The notes: generated from the letters alone by a model not told the origin. A stretch of 64,000 nucleotides of DNA from Ovis canadensis (GCF_042477335.2 NC_091251.1:84335501-84399500), one strand, 5' to 3'; positions 24,040-35,950 are shown, counted from the stretch's first letter. Program-made: numbers and translations.

Positions 24040-24800
24040 AACAAATGTTCCATAGTTACTGTCTCTGTTTCCTTACTTTGCAGTTTTCTTTTCAATTCAC
24101 TTGATTCTGACTTCTGTCTCTGGGATTCTACTGAAATAGCTCTTGTGAAGATTACTGTGACTTTCACGTTACCAAATCCACCTGAGAGCTCTGTCAGTAT
24201 CCTTTTCTATCTCTTAGCATGATTTGATGTGATTGGCCCTTTCTTAAAATACTTCCTTTTCTTGGCTTCCATTTATTCATTTAAGTGAGTATTTGTTTAC
24301 TGCCCTTCTCTCCACCAAGATTCCTAGTTTCACAGGTCAGGGGTGATGCCTAACTTTTTCACTGCTCCATTACCAGCATCTAGTCCAGCCTCTGATAGAC
24401 AGTAGATTGTTGCCTGGACTGTATTGATTACAATTCACATTCAATCACTCTTGTCTCATGCTTACTTGGATGTCTAGCCCACAAGTTCTTCACTCTACTA
24501 GTTTCCTTCTTTTGGGACACATCACTGCCATTCATTGAATCAGAAACCTCAACTCATTCCTCTTCTCATCCCCACGTGTAATCCATCACTAGTACCTGAT
24601 GATCCTGCTGCCTAAATACCTTTTCCAAATCTACTTACTGACTTTTGTTTCCATTTTCATCCTGCCAGATGCCACTTTGTTGAATTAGTGCAACAATTTC
24701 TGAACTGTTTCTGTTCTAAACTGTTCTAAACTCTGGTATTTCTCCCCTTCCGTTGGTTCTCTACATGGCCCTTTAAAAAATATGACTAGTTACATCATCC
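24040..24800 (+). repeat. L2 LINE fragments
   Basis: Diverged L2 RT text ('agctcttgtgaagattactg', 'tgactttcacgttaccaaat') is followed by L2 3'-end text ('taccagcatctagtccagcc') and a second piece ('ctgatgatcctgctgcctaa', 'tctacatggccctttaaaaa'). Several fragments rather than one contiguous copy. Confidence 0.55.
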
Positions 24801-26029
24801 TCATATGGCAGACATTGTGTCTTGTTCTGTCCTCCGAAATACAGAAATAGAATTAACATGGGGTAAGCAAAGTAGTTCAGGACTGTACTTACCAAGTCAT
24901 TTATATTTGATTCCAGTTGCAGTATTTTTCCAAATCTTGAAAACCCCCTTGAATTTTTGTTCAGTTTCTATATCTTCTGCAACCGTTGATCCTTCAGATC
25001 CTTTTCTTTTTCTGCACCTACCTTTTCTTCAAATTGAGTTCTGCAGCCTCTCAGTAACAGAGGGCAGATTTCATTCCTCATTAGAAAGAAATGTATAAGC
25101 AAAACTAGTTATCTGGGGTTGAAGCACTACGTGGCTATTCATTTGTCAACAACTGTTGTAAAAATAGTAAAAGAGACCTACCCTGGCTCCCTGTGTTAAT
25201 ATTAAGAATTCATAGTGATCCAAAGTCAATTTATTATTGCTTTCTTTACCTGGTTAGATGTAGATTTTCAACTAGAAGTGCATTTTGTAATTACTAAAGG
25301 ACCCTGTTATTTCAGTGATAACCAGTTACCTGCAACAAAAGCCAGAACAGAAGTGATATTAAACAGCTTCTCTTCTCCATCAGTTGGTGTCTAAGCAGTT
25401 GCTTGCGGAAAAGCACAATCAATCAAAGGGCAAAGTTGAAAAGTCCTTTGTTTTTGATGATGTGCATGGTTTTAAAATGTGAGAGCAATACGGCGTGACT
25501 ATGTCTCTGTTTCCAGAATTAGCAAGAGTAGCCGGACAAGATTAATAGGTGGGTTCATTATGCCTAAGAAGTTGACTGGGTTTTTTTTCCCCCCAGAAAA
25601 TAATTGCTTTTCTGGAGTGCAGGAAGCTTTGCTCACTCATTGTCAAGATCTGTTATGTGGATGGGGATGACATCATTCTTCCCACTGTTGGTAGGGCAGA
25701 AAGGCAGTAAATGTGATTGGCAGCTTTGTGCAACACTGAAAAGTCTCCAGCAGATTTCTCACTTGGGACTCACTAAAAACCAGAGGACTCCAGGAAATAA
25801 AATCAAACTGTCCTCTTTTGACACAGGGCCATAAACATAATGGAATGATTTCTCCCATGAAAGATCTGAGCCAAAAATGATCTCTACTGATTTCTTTGGT
25901 TAAGTCGCACCCAGCTTTCTTTTCTTCTTAGGTCCTGTTGTTTCAGACAGTGTCACTAGCAATGCGTTACCTGTCTAATATTGTGTAACAAAATACCTTA
26001 TTTTAAATGGGCACGAGAAAGTAGTAGAG
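24801..26029. other. No gene recognised
   Basis: Unique sequence. The 97-codon frame at 24805-25098 and the overlapping frames at 25479-25858 have no recognisable domain. Confidence 0.5.
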
Positions 26030-26255
26030 TGAAATGCTTAACACCGTGGGCCCTTGAACCAGAGATCTGAATTCAAATCTTAACTCAGTGGGTCGTGCAA
26101 CTTTGGGTGACTAACTTAATCTTTGCCTTAGTTTCTGTATCTATAAAATGGAGGAAGATAAGAGTACCTCCCACAAAGTGTTTCTGTAATAATCAAATTT
26201 ATTTACGTAAAATGTGTGGCAGATAGTGATGGCCATTACTAGTGTCACTATTATG
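26030..26255 (+). repeat. MIR SINE
   Basis: 'gagatctgaattcaaatctt', 'gtgactaacttaatctttgc', 'gtttctgtatctataaaatg' and 'ggcagatagtgatggccatt' follow the MIR consensus order on the plus strand. Confidence 0.85.
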
Positions 26256-26867
26256 ATTGAAGTTACGGGCGAATGGCCAAAAGTTCTTTCTTGGTCTTTC
26301 CGGGGACACTGAAGGTAAATTCAGCCTGGCATTCATGTCTGTGGATGGATGAATCCTTGCACATATAGCCAGGTAAATCTTTATAAATGGTCACCCAACA
26401 CTTGGCAAAGCAAGCAGGTATTTGGAAATTAAAAAAATGGAATCAATGTTTCATGGTGTCTTAATAGAGAGAGAGAGAGAAAGATCTTATTTCTACCCTT
26501 TTTTTTTTTCCCTGAAAAGCTACAACAATGGGGATAAATCTGATAGCTCTCTCTGTAACGTCACATCGTGTCATCCACTTTCACATTTGGTTTTGGCTGG
26601 TGGCATAGAAGGCGTAGAATCATATTCACAGTAGGAGGTCCAGGGGGAGGTTCTGGCAGTCACTGCAGCGAAGCAGGGGTTTGCAGTCCCTGAGATCATA
26701 CAACTCAGGCCAGCCATTGGGGAATGACCATACCCTTTGACAAGTGGAGACAGATCAGGAAGAGGCGGGGCTCTGTTCTACCTTGGATTAAGAGGAACAA
26801 GGATGTCTATTAAGTGTACAGCAGCATTATTTCTAAAAACACAATGTAGATACCTTCATTAAGAATG
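26256..26867. other. No gene; short (GA)n
   Basis: Unique sequence with a (GA)n run at about 26466-26481 and a poly(T) at about 26500-26510. No coding signal. Confidence 0.5.
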
Positions 26868-26878
26868 TATTACTAAGA

Positions 26879-27168
26879 CTTCCCTGGTGGTCCAGTGATA
26901 AAGAATCCAGTCCCTGGTCTGGGAAGATTCCACGTGCAGCGGAGCAACTGAGCTCATGTGCCATAACTATTGAGCCCATACTCTGAGCCTGGGAGCTGCA
27001 ACTGCTGAAGCCTGCATTGCCCTAGAGTCTGTACTCGGCAACTAGAGAAGCCAACAGTGAGAGCTCTGTGTACCGCAACTAGAGAGTAGCCTCTACTCGC
27101 TGCAACTAGAGAAAAGCCAGAATGGCGATGAAGACAAAGCACAGCCAAAAATAAATTATAAAAACTTT
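26879..27168 (+). mobile_element. CHR SINE
   Basis: 'acttccctggtggtccagtg' head, CHR body with 'gtaccgcaactagagagtag' and 'ctgcaactagagaaaagcca', and an A-rich end 'acagccaaaaataaattata'. Imperfect direct repeats 'tattactaaga' (26868-26878) and 'tattgctagaa' (27169-27179). Confidence 0.9.
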
Positions 27169-27204
27169 TATTGCTAGAAAAGCTAAGCATCATTTGAGTC
27201 CTAA

Positions 27205-27462
27205 TAATTTTATAACAGTATTGATAACATCAAAGATCACTGATCACCAGTCACCATAACCAATATAATCATAATGAAAAAGTTTGGAATATTGCGAGAA
27301 TTACCACCGTGTGTCACAGAAACACCAAGTGAGCAAATGTTGTTGAAAAAATTGTGCTGACAGACTTGCCTGACAGAGTTTCTGCAAACCTTCAGTTTGT
27401 ACAAACTGCGGTATCTGTGAGGTGCAGTAAAGTGAAGCACAGTGAAATATATATGCCTGTTT
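27205..27462 (+). mobile_element. Tigger1-type DNA transposon, 3' end
   Basis: 'aacatcaaagatcactgatc', 'accataaccaatataatcat', 'gaaaaagtttggaatattgc' and 'cttcagtttgtacaaactgc' closely follow the right end of Tigger1 (pogo/Tc1-mariner superfamily). It ends with a diverged 'tatgcctgt' terminal inverted repeat. The transposase region is absent, so the piece is inert. The small open frames are incidental. Confidence 0.8.
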
Positions 27463-27724
27463 TGTGTAAGAATATATCATTAATGATAATCCAAATTTAA
27501 AAAGCATTCACCTGATACTAATATGAAGTGTATGTCTGATATATCTAAATTAAAAAAAAAACACATTCAGATCACCCTTGTTGCTTGTGATGTTTTCTTT
27601 TTCTAGCTGTGGTTTTACTTAGCAACTCAGCAAGTCCTTGGTGCCTGTGGGCGTGGGCTGCAGTGTACACTCCAAGTCTCCATCCATGAGGATCCTATGG
27701 TTTCGGAGCTCTAGGGTCACTAAA

Positions 27725-27865
27725 GGACAGTGCAGGGATCACCCATTCTTCCTCATTTTAAAGAAGAGGAAACTGAGGCCCAGAGAGAGCTGACTGCACA
27801 CAGTCTCACGGGGGCTGGTGGCAGAGCTGGAGGAGAGGCCTACGTCTCCTGATTGCGTCTCTCAG
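27725..27865 (-). repeat. MIR SINE
   Basis: 'agaagaggaaactgaggccc' with 'agagagagctgactgcacac' and 'gtggcagagctgg' is the reverse MIR core. Confidence 0.85.
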
Positions 27866-28762
27866 CACGAGGCTCCTCTCTCCAGCGTAGCCTTTCCCTT
27901 TTTCTAGTTCTGACACTTGAACATGCATGAAATGAAGGCCCTGTGATTCTGTTCCTCCGCTCAAAGGGAAGCCCACTCACTTCATTAGACTGTAGATCCC
28001 CTTTCCAGTTAAGCATAGATATTCTTCTGGGCTCTAACGCGAGAGACTGTCCTACCTGCAAACAGTGGTTGAAAACCTGTCGGTTTTACAGAGACGCTGC
28101 TGCAGCTCAATGAGAGGTGATAAAGACATAGGTAATTGCTGTAGAATAATCCCGCTGCCAAGAAGATGATTGAACTCCCACACAGAAGGTGAACAGATGG
28201 TAGATTATTGAAATGCATAGGCTGTGAGATGGGATAATTTAACTGATGGCTGGGCACCCTCATTTCAGACTGAGGGAGGCTCACGGGAGAATGTGCCTGC
28301 CGCTAGGTGGCGTGATGAGCCAGGGCCCGTGTTGTCTGCTCTCGGAGAGAGGGAGACCAGATTCTGTGTACGCCCAAGAATCCCTTAGTTCCTTCCCTAA
28401 CTAGGAATGCAGACCAGTCCTGTGGCTGAATAGGAAACTACGGATTTTAAAAGACTTAAAATCACATTAAGTTTAAAGTACATATGTATCACTGAGGACT
28501 TCTGCATGGAGAGAAACCAGCCACAGATTGGGGTACTAAATCACTAAAGAGATGGGGCTGTGGCTTAGTGGGGGCAGTGTCTGGACCAGGAGTAGCTCTG
28601 GACTCCAATAATCTTTCAATTATTTGGCTCCTCTGGTCCTAATAATACTTTCTTTTTACCACCTCCCTCCTCTTCAGGCTTGCCCACTGCTGGCAGAATA
28701 GCAGGAAAAACTGGCTCTAGAAACTTCATTTTGGAAGTTTATACAGCTAATAACCTTATTTT
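27866..28762. other. No gene recognised
   Basis: Unique sequence. The open frames at 27840-28284 on the minus strand show no domain. Confidence 0.5.
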
Positions 28763-28773
28763 AGGGGAAAAAT

Positions 28774-28988
28774 AGGACTCCCAGGTGGCTCAGTGGTAAA
28801 GAATCTGCCTGCAGTGCTGGAGATGCGAGTTTGATCTCTGGGTTGGGAAGATCCCATAGGGAAGGAAATGGCAACCCACTGCAGTATTCTTGTCTGGGAA
28901 ATACCACGGACAGAGGAGCCTGGCAGGCTGTAGTTCAGGGGGTCGCAAGAGTCCCGACAGGACTTAGCGACAGAGCACCCTCGCTTGC
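28774..28988 (+). mobile_element. Bov-tA SINE with target duplication
   Basis: 'ggactcccaggtggctcagt', 'ggaaggaaatggcaacccac' and 'gtcgcaagagtcccgacagg'. Direct repeats 'aggggaaaaat' (28763-28773) and 'agaggaaaaat' (28989-28999) differ at one base. Confidence 0.92.
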
Positions 28989-28999
28989 AGAGGAAAAAT

Positions 29000-29331
29000 T
29001 AAGGAGTCTGTTGTGAACTGGTGTGACAGGGTGGAGGAAATTATAAGAGAGGAAAGGTGAGCTGATAACATGTTACCCTGTATTGGTTACCCAGCATTAT
29101 CTCTGTCATCTTACTGATGGTTGTTTTTTGAAAGATTCCTCTCCTAACTTTGGTGTCTCAACTGAGAGCACTAAAAAGCTTTGTCAGTGACTTTGGGATG
29201 GCCACTTCCTTCTGACTTTATGCGACAGCCACTTTCTGTCCATATTTGAGTTCATTAGTGAACCCATTCACCCACTGAACAAATGTTCATTGAATCTTTC
29301 TGTGTTCAAGCTTTTATCTTTTTCTTTTCCT
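29000..29331. other. No gene recognised
   Basis: Unique sequence; nothing coding seen. Confidence 0.5.
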
Positions 29332-29412
29332 TCTTGATTTTTTAATTGGAAGATAATTGCTTTACAATGTTGTGTTGGTTTCTGCTGTACAACTATGTGC
29401 ATCAGCCATAAC

Positions 29413-29443
<31 letters not shown>

Positions 29444-29560
29444 CTATTTATCTCCCCTCACTCTTGAACCTCCCTCCCCTCTCCTATCGCACCCCTCTAG
29501 GTCATCAGAGAGTGCCAGGCTGGGCTCTGTATGTTATATAGCAGCTTCCCACTAGCTATT
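29332..29560 (-). mobile_element. L1-BT 3' end, severely truncated
   Basis: 'aattggaagataattgcttt', 'caatgttgtgttggtttctg', 'cttgaacctccctcccctct' and 'cagcttcccactagctattt' are the ruminant L1 3'UTR in reverse. A (TA)n run has expanded at about 29415-29443. Confidence 0.88.
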
Positions 29561-29696
29561 TTCTTGTGTCTCTGTTTTTTCTTCTTTAAAATGAAGATAA
29601 ATACCTATTTGTAGGATTGTTATAAGGATTAAATGAGCACTTTTATGTAAAATACTGAAAACTAGTCCTGGCAAATAGAAAGTACTCAAATGTTAG
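29561..29696 (+). repeat. MIR SINE
   Basis: 'ctgttttttcttctttaaaa', 'aggattgttataaggattaa' and 'ggcaaatagaaagtactcaa' follow the MIR 3' half. The MIR end runs into the trinucleotide array. Confidence 0.75.
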
Positions 29697-29862
29697 CTGC
29701 TCTTTGGTGCCACCACTGCTGCCCACTACTGGGATATTACTGCTACTGCTGGTGTGTTACTGCTGCTATTACGCTATGACTGCTACTACTGTATACTGCT
29801 GTTATCACTACTATTATTACCACTGTACTACTGTTACTTACTACTATATTATTTCTACTCTT
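29697..29862. repeat. Degenerate trinucleotide array (CTG/CTA/TTA)
   Basis: About 165 bp of CTG, CTA, TTA and CAC triplets ('ctgctactgctggtgtgtta', 'ctgctactactgtatactgc', 'actactattattaccactgt'). It adjoins a MIR end, a common seed of such arrays. The frame through it gives Tyr/Leu/Thr-rich low-complexity text, not a gene. Confidence 0.8.
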
Positions 29863-31135
29863 AATTTACATTTTGAGCCTGTATTTCTCTTAATTGAAGA
29901 AAATATCTAATCTTGTCAAGGTAAATTTCTAATCTAATTAACTTAGATAAAATAAAAATCTAATCTTGTTAAGGTAAATTTATTCTCTATTGGATTTTAG
30001 GTAAATAGTTATTTGAAAAATTCCACTTTTTCTCAGAGGGCAAGCTAACCATCACGGAGGGTCGGGCCATGTGGTCCATAATTGTCTTCTGTCTGCATGG
30101 GGCTACCTTGTCTTTGTTGCACTTTGCTCTTTCACCTCTGTCCTGACACATCTCTGAGGTCTGGGCTGATCTCTTCTGAACCATTTTTGGGCCTGATGGA
30201 GGTGGGAGATGGGATGCACAGACACCAGGGAGAAATTGTCAGATGTTCTCTGGTCTCATGTTTCATGAAGCTGAGCTCATGATTCTTGTTTCCACACTTT
30301 TGGGGACCAAACTGGACCAGAGGACTTCCTGAAAAGCCAATAGGCTCCCTGGGCTGTACTTTAGGAAATGAGGACCAAAGCTCCTTGTCCTGGGCTCCCC
30401 AAACTTAAGGGAGGTTCTCTAGTTTCCTACTTCATCTCTCTATTCCTACCCCTGCCCCCCAAATATGCACCTCTAAAATTTTATTCTTTTTTTTTCTTCC
30501 GCAATTCTTCAAATCAAAACTCATCATTCATTAAAGAAATCCAAGTGTGGAGCAGGGAAAAGCTTTTTCTTTTAAAAAAATTATTGTATGAGTGGAAAGG
30601 CTATTGGGAGGTCCTTGAGCAATACTGCTGAAATCATAGCGTGGAAGTGTCCAGTGAGGGGTCAAGTGCATTGTTAACTATGAGCAATGTGTGCCTTAAC
30701 AGTTGTTGTGTAACAAAACTTCTGGGTATGGACAACTCACCAGTTCAAACTGAAGGTAGGTGGTAGTGCTAAGGCTAGAATGCACACATGAAATTTCTGG
30801 ACTATAGACTAAACACAAAGAAATACAATTTCTTTGACTGAATACAAGTCTGTTCAACATAGGCCAATAAAATACTGCCAGTGAGGAACTCTGTCACACT
30901 TTCAATGAATAAATGAGTTTCTAATATAGACTTTGTACTTGAAAATTGTTTTATGAAGTTTATGGGCATCTTATAATTTTGCATTATTTCTAAAAAACTA
31001 TATAAACTGTAGCCCCTTCTCCTGTATCATATACTCAAAAAGAGATGAATTAATAAGTTTTCTTATATTACTTGGGACTAGAGTTAGTTGTTGGTCAGAA
31101 TTAAGATTTACCCTATAGATTATGATGATCTAAGT
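29863..31135. other. No gene recognised
   Basis: Unique sequence with a near-duplicate phrase 'tctaatcttgt(c/t)aaggtaaa' at about 29907-29976. No domain in the open frames. Confidence 0.5.
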
Positions 31136-31467
31136 CTGAGGGTAACAAAGTACGCCCTGTGGGCTGAACGCGGCCCAATGCCTGCTTTATACGCCTTGAG
31201 AACATAAGAATAGTTTTTACAGTTTCAAATAGAAAAAAAAAATCAAAAGAAAAGTATGTGATATGTGAGCATTATGGAAATTCAAATTTCAATGTCTATA
31301 AATAAAGTTTTATTGGCACACAGCCATACTCATTCTATTGCGCATTGTCTGGGGCTGCTTTTGCACTATGTTGGCGGGATCAAGTAATTTCAGCAGAGAC
31401 TAGAAGACCTGCAAAACCAAAAATACCTAGTATCTGACCCTTTATGGGAAAAGTTTGCTGACCTCTG
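31136..31467. mobile_element. hAT-Charlie-type MITE
   Basis: Ends 'ctgagggtaacaaagta' and 'aagtttgctgacctctg' are diverged inverted copies of the CAGGGGT-CGGCAAACT-type hAT terminus. The interior 'taaataaagttttattggca' with 'cacagccatactcattctat' is typical of a common mammalian hAT MITE. Flanks share 'tctaag', consistent with an eroded 8-bp duplication. No transposase; the exact subfamily name is not assigned. Confidence 0.78.
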
Positions 31468-32464
31468 GTCTAAGATGTGGATGAACATGAAGAGAGATTT
31501 AGGGATAGCCTTCTGTTCAGCATCCTCTGTTTATAGTCTACAGGTAAGAGCAATCAGCCCCTGCAGAGGTGCTGATCTTAAGGAAAGCAGGTGGGAGAAG
31601 TTGTGCTTTCATCATGGTGTTTGTGTCAGTTCCACCCCTCATCCGTGCTTCTTAGAGCCTGCTGTTATTTTACGCCACCTGCATAACCTGATTTGCATCT
31701 TAAATGAATATCCAGCTACCACTTGGACTTTTTTCAGAATAAGGAGAATGGCTTTTATGAAGCCATCTGTAAATGAAAAAGAAAGAGCAGCAAGCAGTCC
31801 CAGAATATGTGATTGAGGGATCGAGCACACAGCACAAGAGTCAAGCAGCTGATTGCTCCCCGAGTCAAGGAGTTACTAACGAGGTGCCAGTGTTGACTAG
31901 ATAAAGGAGGCAGACGGGAGCCCTCTGGAAGAGAAAGGGAGAATAAAAGCCATTTGAAACCCATGGGCACACTTGGATAAGAGACTGGGCCAGAGCTAGT
32001 CTTCCCATCCGGAACCCCTGTGCCCTAGGGCTCTGGGGTGTTCTCTCCTAGAATCTAGCAGGCTCAACAGTCATGGGACTCGGCCTCTTGTGGGACTGCA
32101 CCTACCGCCCTGGCGGCTCTTCCTAGAGACATTCAAATCAGAGAGCGTTCCTACATCTCCACTCAAGTCCGATTTTTATGGTGCATTCATCTTAATGATG
32201 TCAGAGGTTAATGACTGGTTGAAGCTCTTTTTTTCTTTTCTTTCTTGCCCTAACTATTCCCAACCACTGTTTACCCCAGAGGAGTTGTCAGAAGCAAATT
32301 GTAGAAAATGGAGCAACTCTTAGCTTCTAAATGCAAAATAGAAGCATGAAACCAGGATTAGGGAAGTCAGTGTGATGAGTCAGAACAATCCTAATTGAGT
32401 TCCTCCCTGACATTCTCCCTCTCTCACCCCTCCCAGTGTTTCTCCTTGAGTAGACTTTTTTTTG
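31468..32464. other. No gene recognised
   Basis: Unique sequence. The 113-codon frame at 31475-31816 has no recognised family or splice context. Confidence 0.5.
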
Positions 32465-32690
32465 GCCAGGAAGAGAGAAGAGAGGGAGAGAAGAAGTGAG
32501 AAAGACCTCTTTATCTGCTCTCTGTGCTTTTCCCTTCTCTTTTTATCTCCTCTCCTCTGCACCTTCTCTGTTCTCCGCCCTTTCCTGTCTCTCCTCTCCC
32601 TCTCCCCTTCTTTCACTCCTCTCTCTCAACCTTCTTCTTCCCTCCTCTTACCGCTCTCTGTGCCTGTTCTTTTGCTCCCCTCCTCAAGCT
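32465..32690. repeat. Polypurine block followed by polypyrimidine block
   Basis: About 40 bp of GA-rich sequence (around 32469-32508) is followed by about 170 bp of CT-rich sequence. On one strand this places a purine tract next to a pyrimidine tract. The Ser/Leu-rich open frames here are low-complexity artefacts. Confidence 0.75.
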
Positions 32691-33297
32691 GAGTTGATTC
32701 AGGGAGTTGGCTGATCTCATGGAGGAATTCTGGTTGTCCTCATGGTACCGTCATATCATGGAACTGGTTGCTAGGTGCATCTAGGCTTGGAGATCTCTGC
32801 AGATGCTCAGCAGGACTGCAGGGCATCCGAAAGTCCCTATGGTACAGACACCAAGTGCTCGTGTATGTCCAAGACCTGAGACGGTCCTGTGGATAGCACA
32901 GGGGTGTGTGTATTGGTAAGACAGGACGTGGGTATTCTCTGCCCATGGTGCACCAGCATCTCAGTGGGTCCTGAGCTCCAGAGAGCTATTCAAGAAACTA
33001 CCGCCACTCATTGCCTGTGTTAAGGACTGGATGAGATGAGTTACATCCTGAGAAGGAGTGCTCATGCCCCATTTCCCCCCAATGCAAAGCTGGCCCTGGC
33101 TGGATCTCAGGTATGACTGCAGAGAGGAGAGGGACGAAGAGAACATTTTTCTGTTTAACTGAGCTTATTTTTCATAAAGGACAGAACAGAAGCCCCAAAT
33201 GAGAAATTAAAGTGAGTTATAGGAAATGAAGTTATATTTATTACATATCAGAATTTGTGATTATAAAATTTGTACCAGATATAGTCACATTTATTAA
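32691..33297. other. No gene recognised
   Basis: Unique sequence; nothing coding recognised. Confidence 0.5.
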
Positions 33298-33700
33298 ATA
33301 TGATGTGCCAGGTATTCTATGAAATGGTTTTTATGCCTTTTCTCATTTAATTTCTTTAATGATTTTTTTGAGGCTTGTGTTACTAATCTCATTCTAGGGG
33401 TGACTAAGGTTTTTAAGAGTACATTTGTGGGACTTCCAGTAATTAAGACTTTGCCTTGAAATGCAGAAGGTGTGGGTTCCATCCCTGGCCAGGGAGCTAA
33501 GATTCCGCATACCTTGGAGCCAAACATAAAACAGGAACAATATTGTAACAAATTTAATAAAAGACTTCAAAAATGGTCCACATTAAAAAAAATCTTAAAA
33601 AAAGTACATTTGTTAGCCTGAGGTCACATAGTCAGAAGGGAAGGAGCTAAGATTTGGGTCAACCAGTAATGACTCTGGAGTCCCACCTGCTCCACATCTC
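33298..33700 (-). repeat. MIR SINE split by a CHR SINE
   Basis: 'atgtgccaggtattctatga', 'tctcatttaatttctttaat' and, after the insertion, 'cctgaggtcacatagtcaga' with 'ctaagatttgggtcaacc' form one reverse MIR interrupted at 33429-33602. Confidence 0.8.
33429..33602 (+). mobile_element. CHR-family SINE with 11-bp target duplication
   Basis: 'gggacttccagtaattaaga', 'gttccatccctggccaggga', 'acaggaacaatattgtaaca' and 'ggtccacattaaaaaaaatc'. Perfect direct repeats 'agtacatttgt' at 33418-33428 and 33603-33613. Confidence 0.93.
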
Positions 33701-34975
33701 CTAATAGCTGAGGGTCAGATGGGACCTTATGGCAGGCCACTGAAATCTACTTTGCATGTAGCTGTTAGTGAAGCAAACTTTTCTTTTGACAAGGAACCCT
33801 TCCTGGGCCTCTTGTCATGTGCCAGCTGCTCAGCTAAGCATGGGATACAAGATGAGTAACATTCACTTCCCTCCAGGGATGGAGCAATCTGCCTCCGTTT
33901 GGTTCTAACACATGGAAAGGACTCGGTATGGACTGGTTGAGTGAATAAATTGGAAAGGTACAAAGCATCAGTAACGGAAAGAATGTCTAATCTCAGATGT
34001 AGCAACAAGAATATTGCAACCATGCCCATAGAGAGGGAACCTGAAAGAATCAGAACACTGATTCTGGTGAAAATAGGGATTTGATTTTAGAATGGTCTCT
34101 GCCTTAGACAGTGCCAGAGGGCTGTTGGTTAGGAACCTGATCCTCGCTGAACAAAGCCCTGGGGAACAATTGGGCTCAGTGGAAAGAGATGGGCTCATCT
34201 GATCCAAGAGTGTTCCTTTATTGTTAACATCAATGAGGTGCTGATGAAGGAAATCAGTCAGTGGCTCTCTGAGGGTGGAACTGTGTTCAGAAGGACTTGT
34301 TTGTGGAAACCGCACCCATTTCTTGTTGTCCAAAAACTGAAAAAAGGATTAATGAAATGGTTGATGTAGGTAGGGAATCTAGGTCATATTATAACTTCTG
34401 ATGTCACATCTCACACACACTGTCGAATACAGGATAGACAACAAGGCCCAGGTTTCTCTAAGGAAAGAAGAAAGTCAGTTACAGCATCCTACCTTTGGCA
34501 GACGCACATAGGGATTTCTGGTTGCCAGGCAATGGGAGGGGTCCTCCACCTTTCTGCTGTTTTCTTGTTGGCACCTCTATTCTGAAAACAAATGGTCATG
34601 GAGGCCCATTTGTTGAAGTTGTAGGAAATTTTAGTGGTTAGCCACAGACACTGGCTCTGGTTAATAAAAGAGAATTAATTGGAACAATGTAGAGAGCTCA
34701 CAGGATAGAAAGAGGGACTCAGAAAGGGCAGGAAGCAGGTAGCACTGAAGATATTGAAGCAGGAATTGCTCCCAGCACCACCACTGGTGAACTCCAGCCT
34801 TACTTAGTCTTTTCATCACTCCCCTCTCAATTCCATCCCAGAAGAGGGGCATCTGTCTGGCCTGGACTTGGTACCCACCTCCTGCCCAGCTGAAGGCAAT
34901 GCATCTTGATTTAAGCCTAAAGACTAATCTAAAGGAGAAGCAGTAATTCCTCAAGGAAACAGGTGGTAAGTTACC
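33701..34975. other. No gene recognised
   Basis: Unique sequence. The 121-codon minus-strand frame at 33968-34333 and the others have no recognisable domain. Confidence 0.5.
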
Positions 34976-35113
34976 AGATGAGATGATTGGATGACATCAT
35001 CAGCTCAGTGGAAATAAGTTTGAGCAAACTCCAGGAGATAGTGAAGGACAGGGAAGCCTGGCATGCTACAGTCTATGGGTTGCAAAGAGTCAGACACAAC
35101 TGACTGGCTGAAC
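34976..35113 (+). mobile_element. BovB 3' end fragment
   Basis: 'gatgagatgattggatgaca', 'gtttgagcaaactccaggag' and 'gtgaaggacagggaagcctg' are the last ~140 bp of BovB. Strongly 5'-truncated. A 12-bp phrase 'cttggtataggt' is duplicated in tandem just downstream (about 35204-35237). Confidence 0.88.
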
Positions 35114-35454
35114 TTTTTACTTGACCATCAGAAGGTGGAGTGGGTGCTGGGCAACCCCTGAGCACCTTGGTTGGAAGGCTCAACTTCCTGAAACTCTCGT
35201 TGACCTTGGTATAGGTTTCAAGACCTTGGTATAGGTCTTAAAAGCCTTTAAAATCTTGCTGTCTTGTTTCTGGACATGCCTGTGGTGGCAGTTCCCCAGG
35301 ACCCTAACACCTTCCCACACCCTCAGTTTACTCCCATCCAACTTTCCCTTTCTGACCTAGGTATCTTTGCCTCATCTACTCTCATATCGACTTCTCTTCA
35401 CCAGGAACTGATGTCTTCCTCTTGTATGCTCTCATAAAGCCTTTCGTTTTATAG
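35114..35454. other. No gene recognised
   Basis: Unique sequence with the small tandem duplication noted above. Confidence 0.5.
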
Positions 35455-35675
35455 ATCTACTTAGATATTTATGACTGTGTGGGTCCTAGTTGTGGCATGC
35501 GGACTTCTCTGCAGTTGTGGCCCTGGGACTCCAGAGTGCATGGGCTCTGTAGCTGTGGCCTGTGGGCTTGGTTGTTCTGTGACATGTGGGATCTTAGTTC
35601 CCTGACTAGGGATCGAACCCATGCCTCCTGCTGGAAGGCAGACTTCTTAACTACTGGGTCACGGGGGAAGTCCCA
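35455..35675 (-). mobile_element. CHR SINE
   Basis: 'gtgtgggtcctagttgtggc', 'gttccctgactagggatcga' and 'gggtcacgggggaagtccc' are the reverse CHR SINE. The 85-codon frame here is a shadow. Confidence 0.88.
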
Positions 35676-35784
35676 AACTATTTGTTTTCGGAGGTGTTCT
35701 TATAATCCTCATTTTCCTGGCCCAGGAATTCCCTGAGTACATGTTGCTGCTGCTATAGAGAATTTGGACAGAGCACTGACTGTG

Positions 35785-35950
35785 TCCTCAGCATTTTCCT
35801 AGGCACTGTCTACAGGAAAAGCCATTACACCCTCCAAGGACCTTATGCGGCTAGTGTCTCTGGGTTACAGGTGATGACACTGTGAGGGAAGTTAGGTTAA
35901 CTTGTCCAAGGTCAAACAGCTGGGACAGAATTGGAACTCTGCATTGTAGC
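35785..35950 (-). repeat. MIR SINE
   Basis: 'cctaggcactgtctacagga', 'aacttgtccaaggtcaaaca' and 'gctgggacagaattggaact' match the reverse MIR. Confidence 0.85.

Noticed and set aside
29704..29910. Tyr/Cys-rich small protein
   Set aside because: It is a translation of the degenerate trinucleotide array; low complexity only.
32462..32714. Ser/Leu-rich secreted-like small proteins
   Set aside because: They arise from the CT-rich tract; no start context or conservation is visible.
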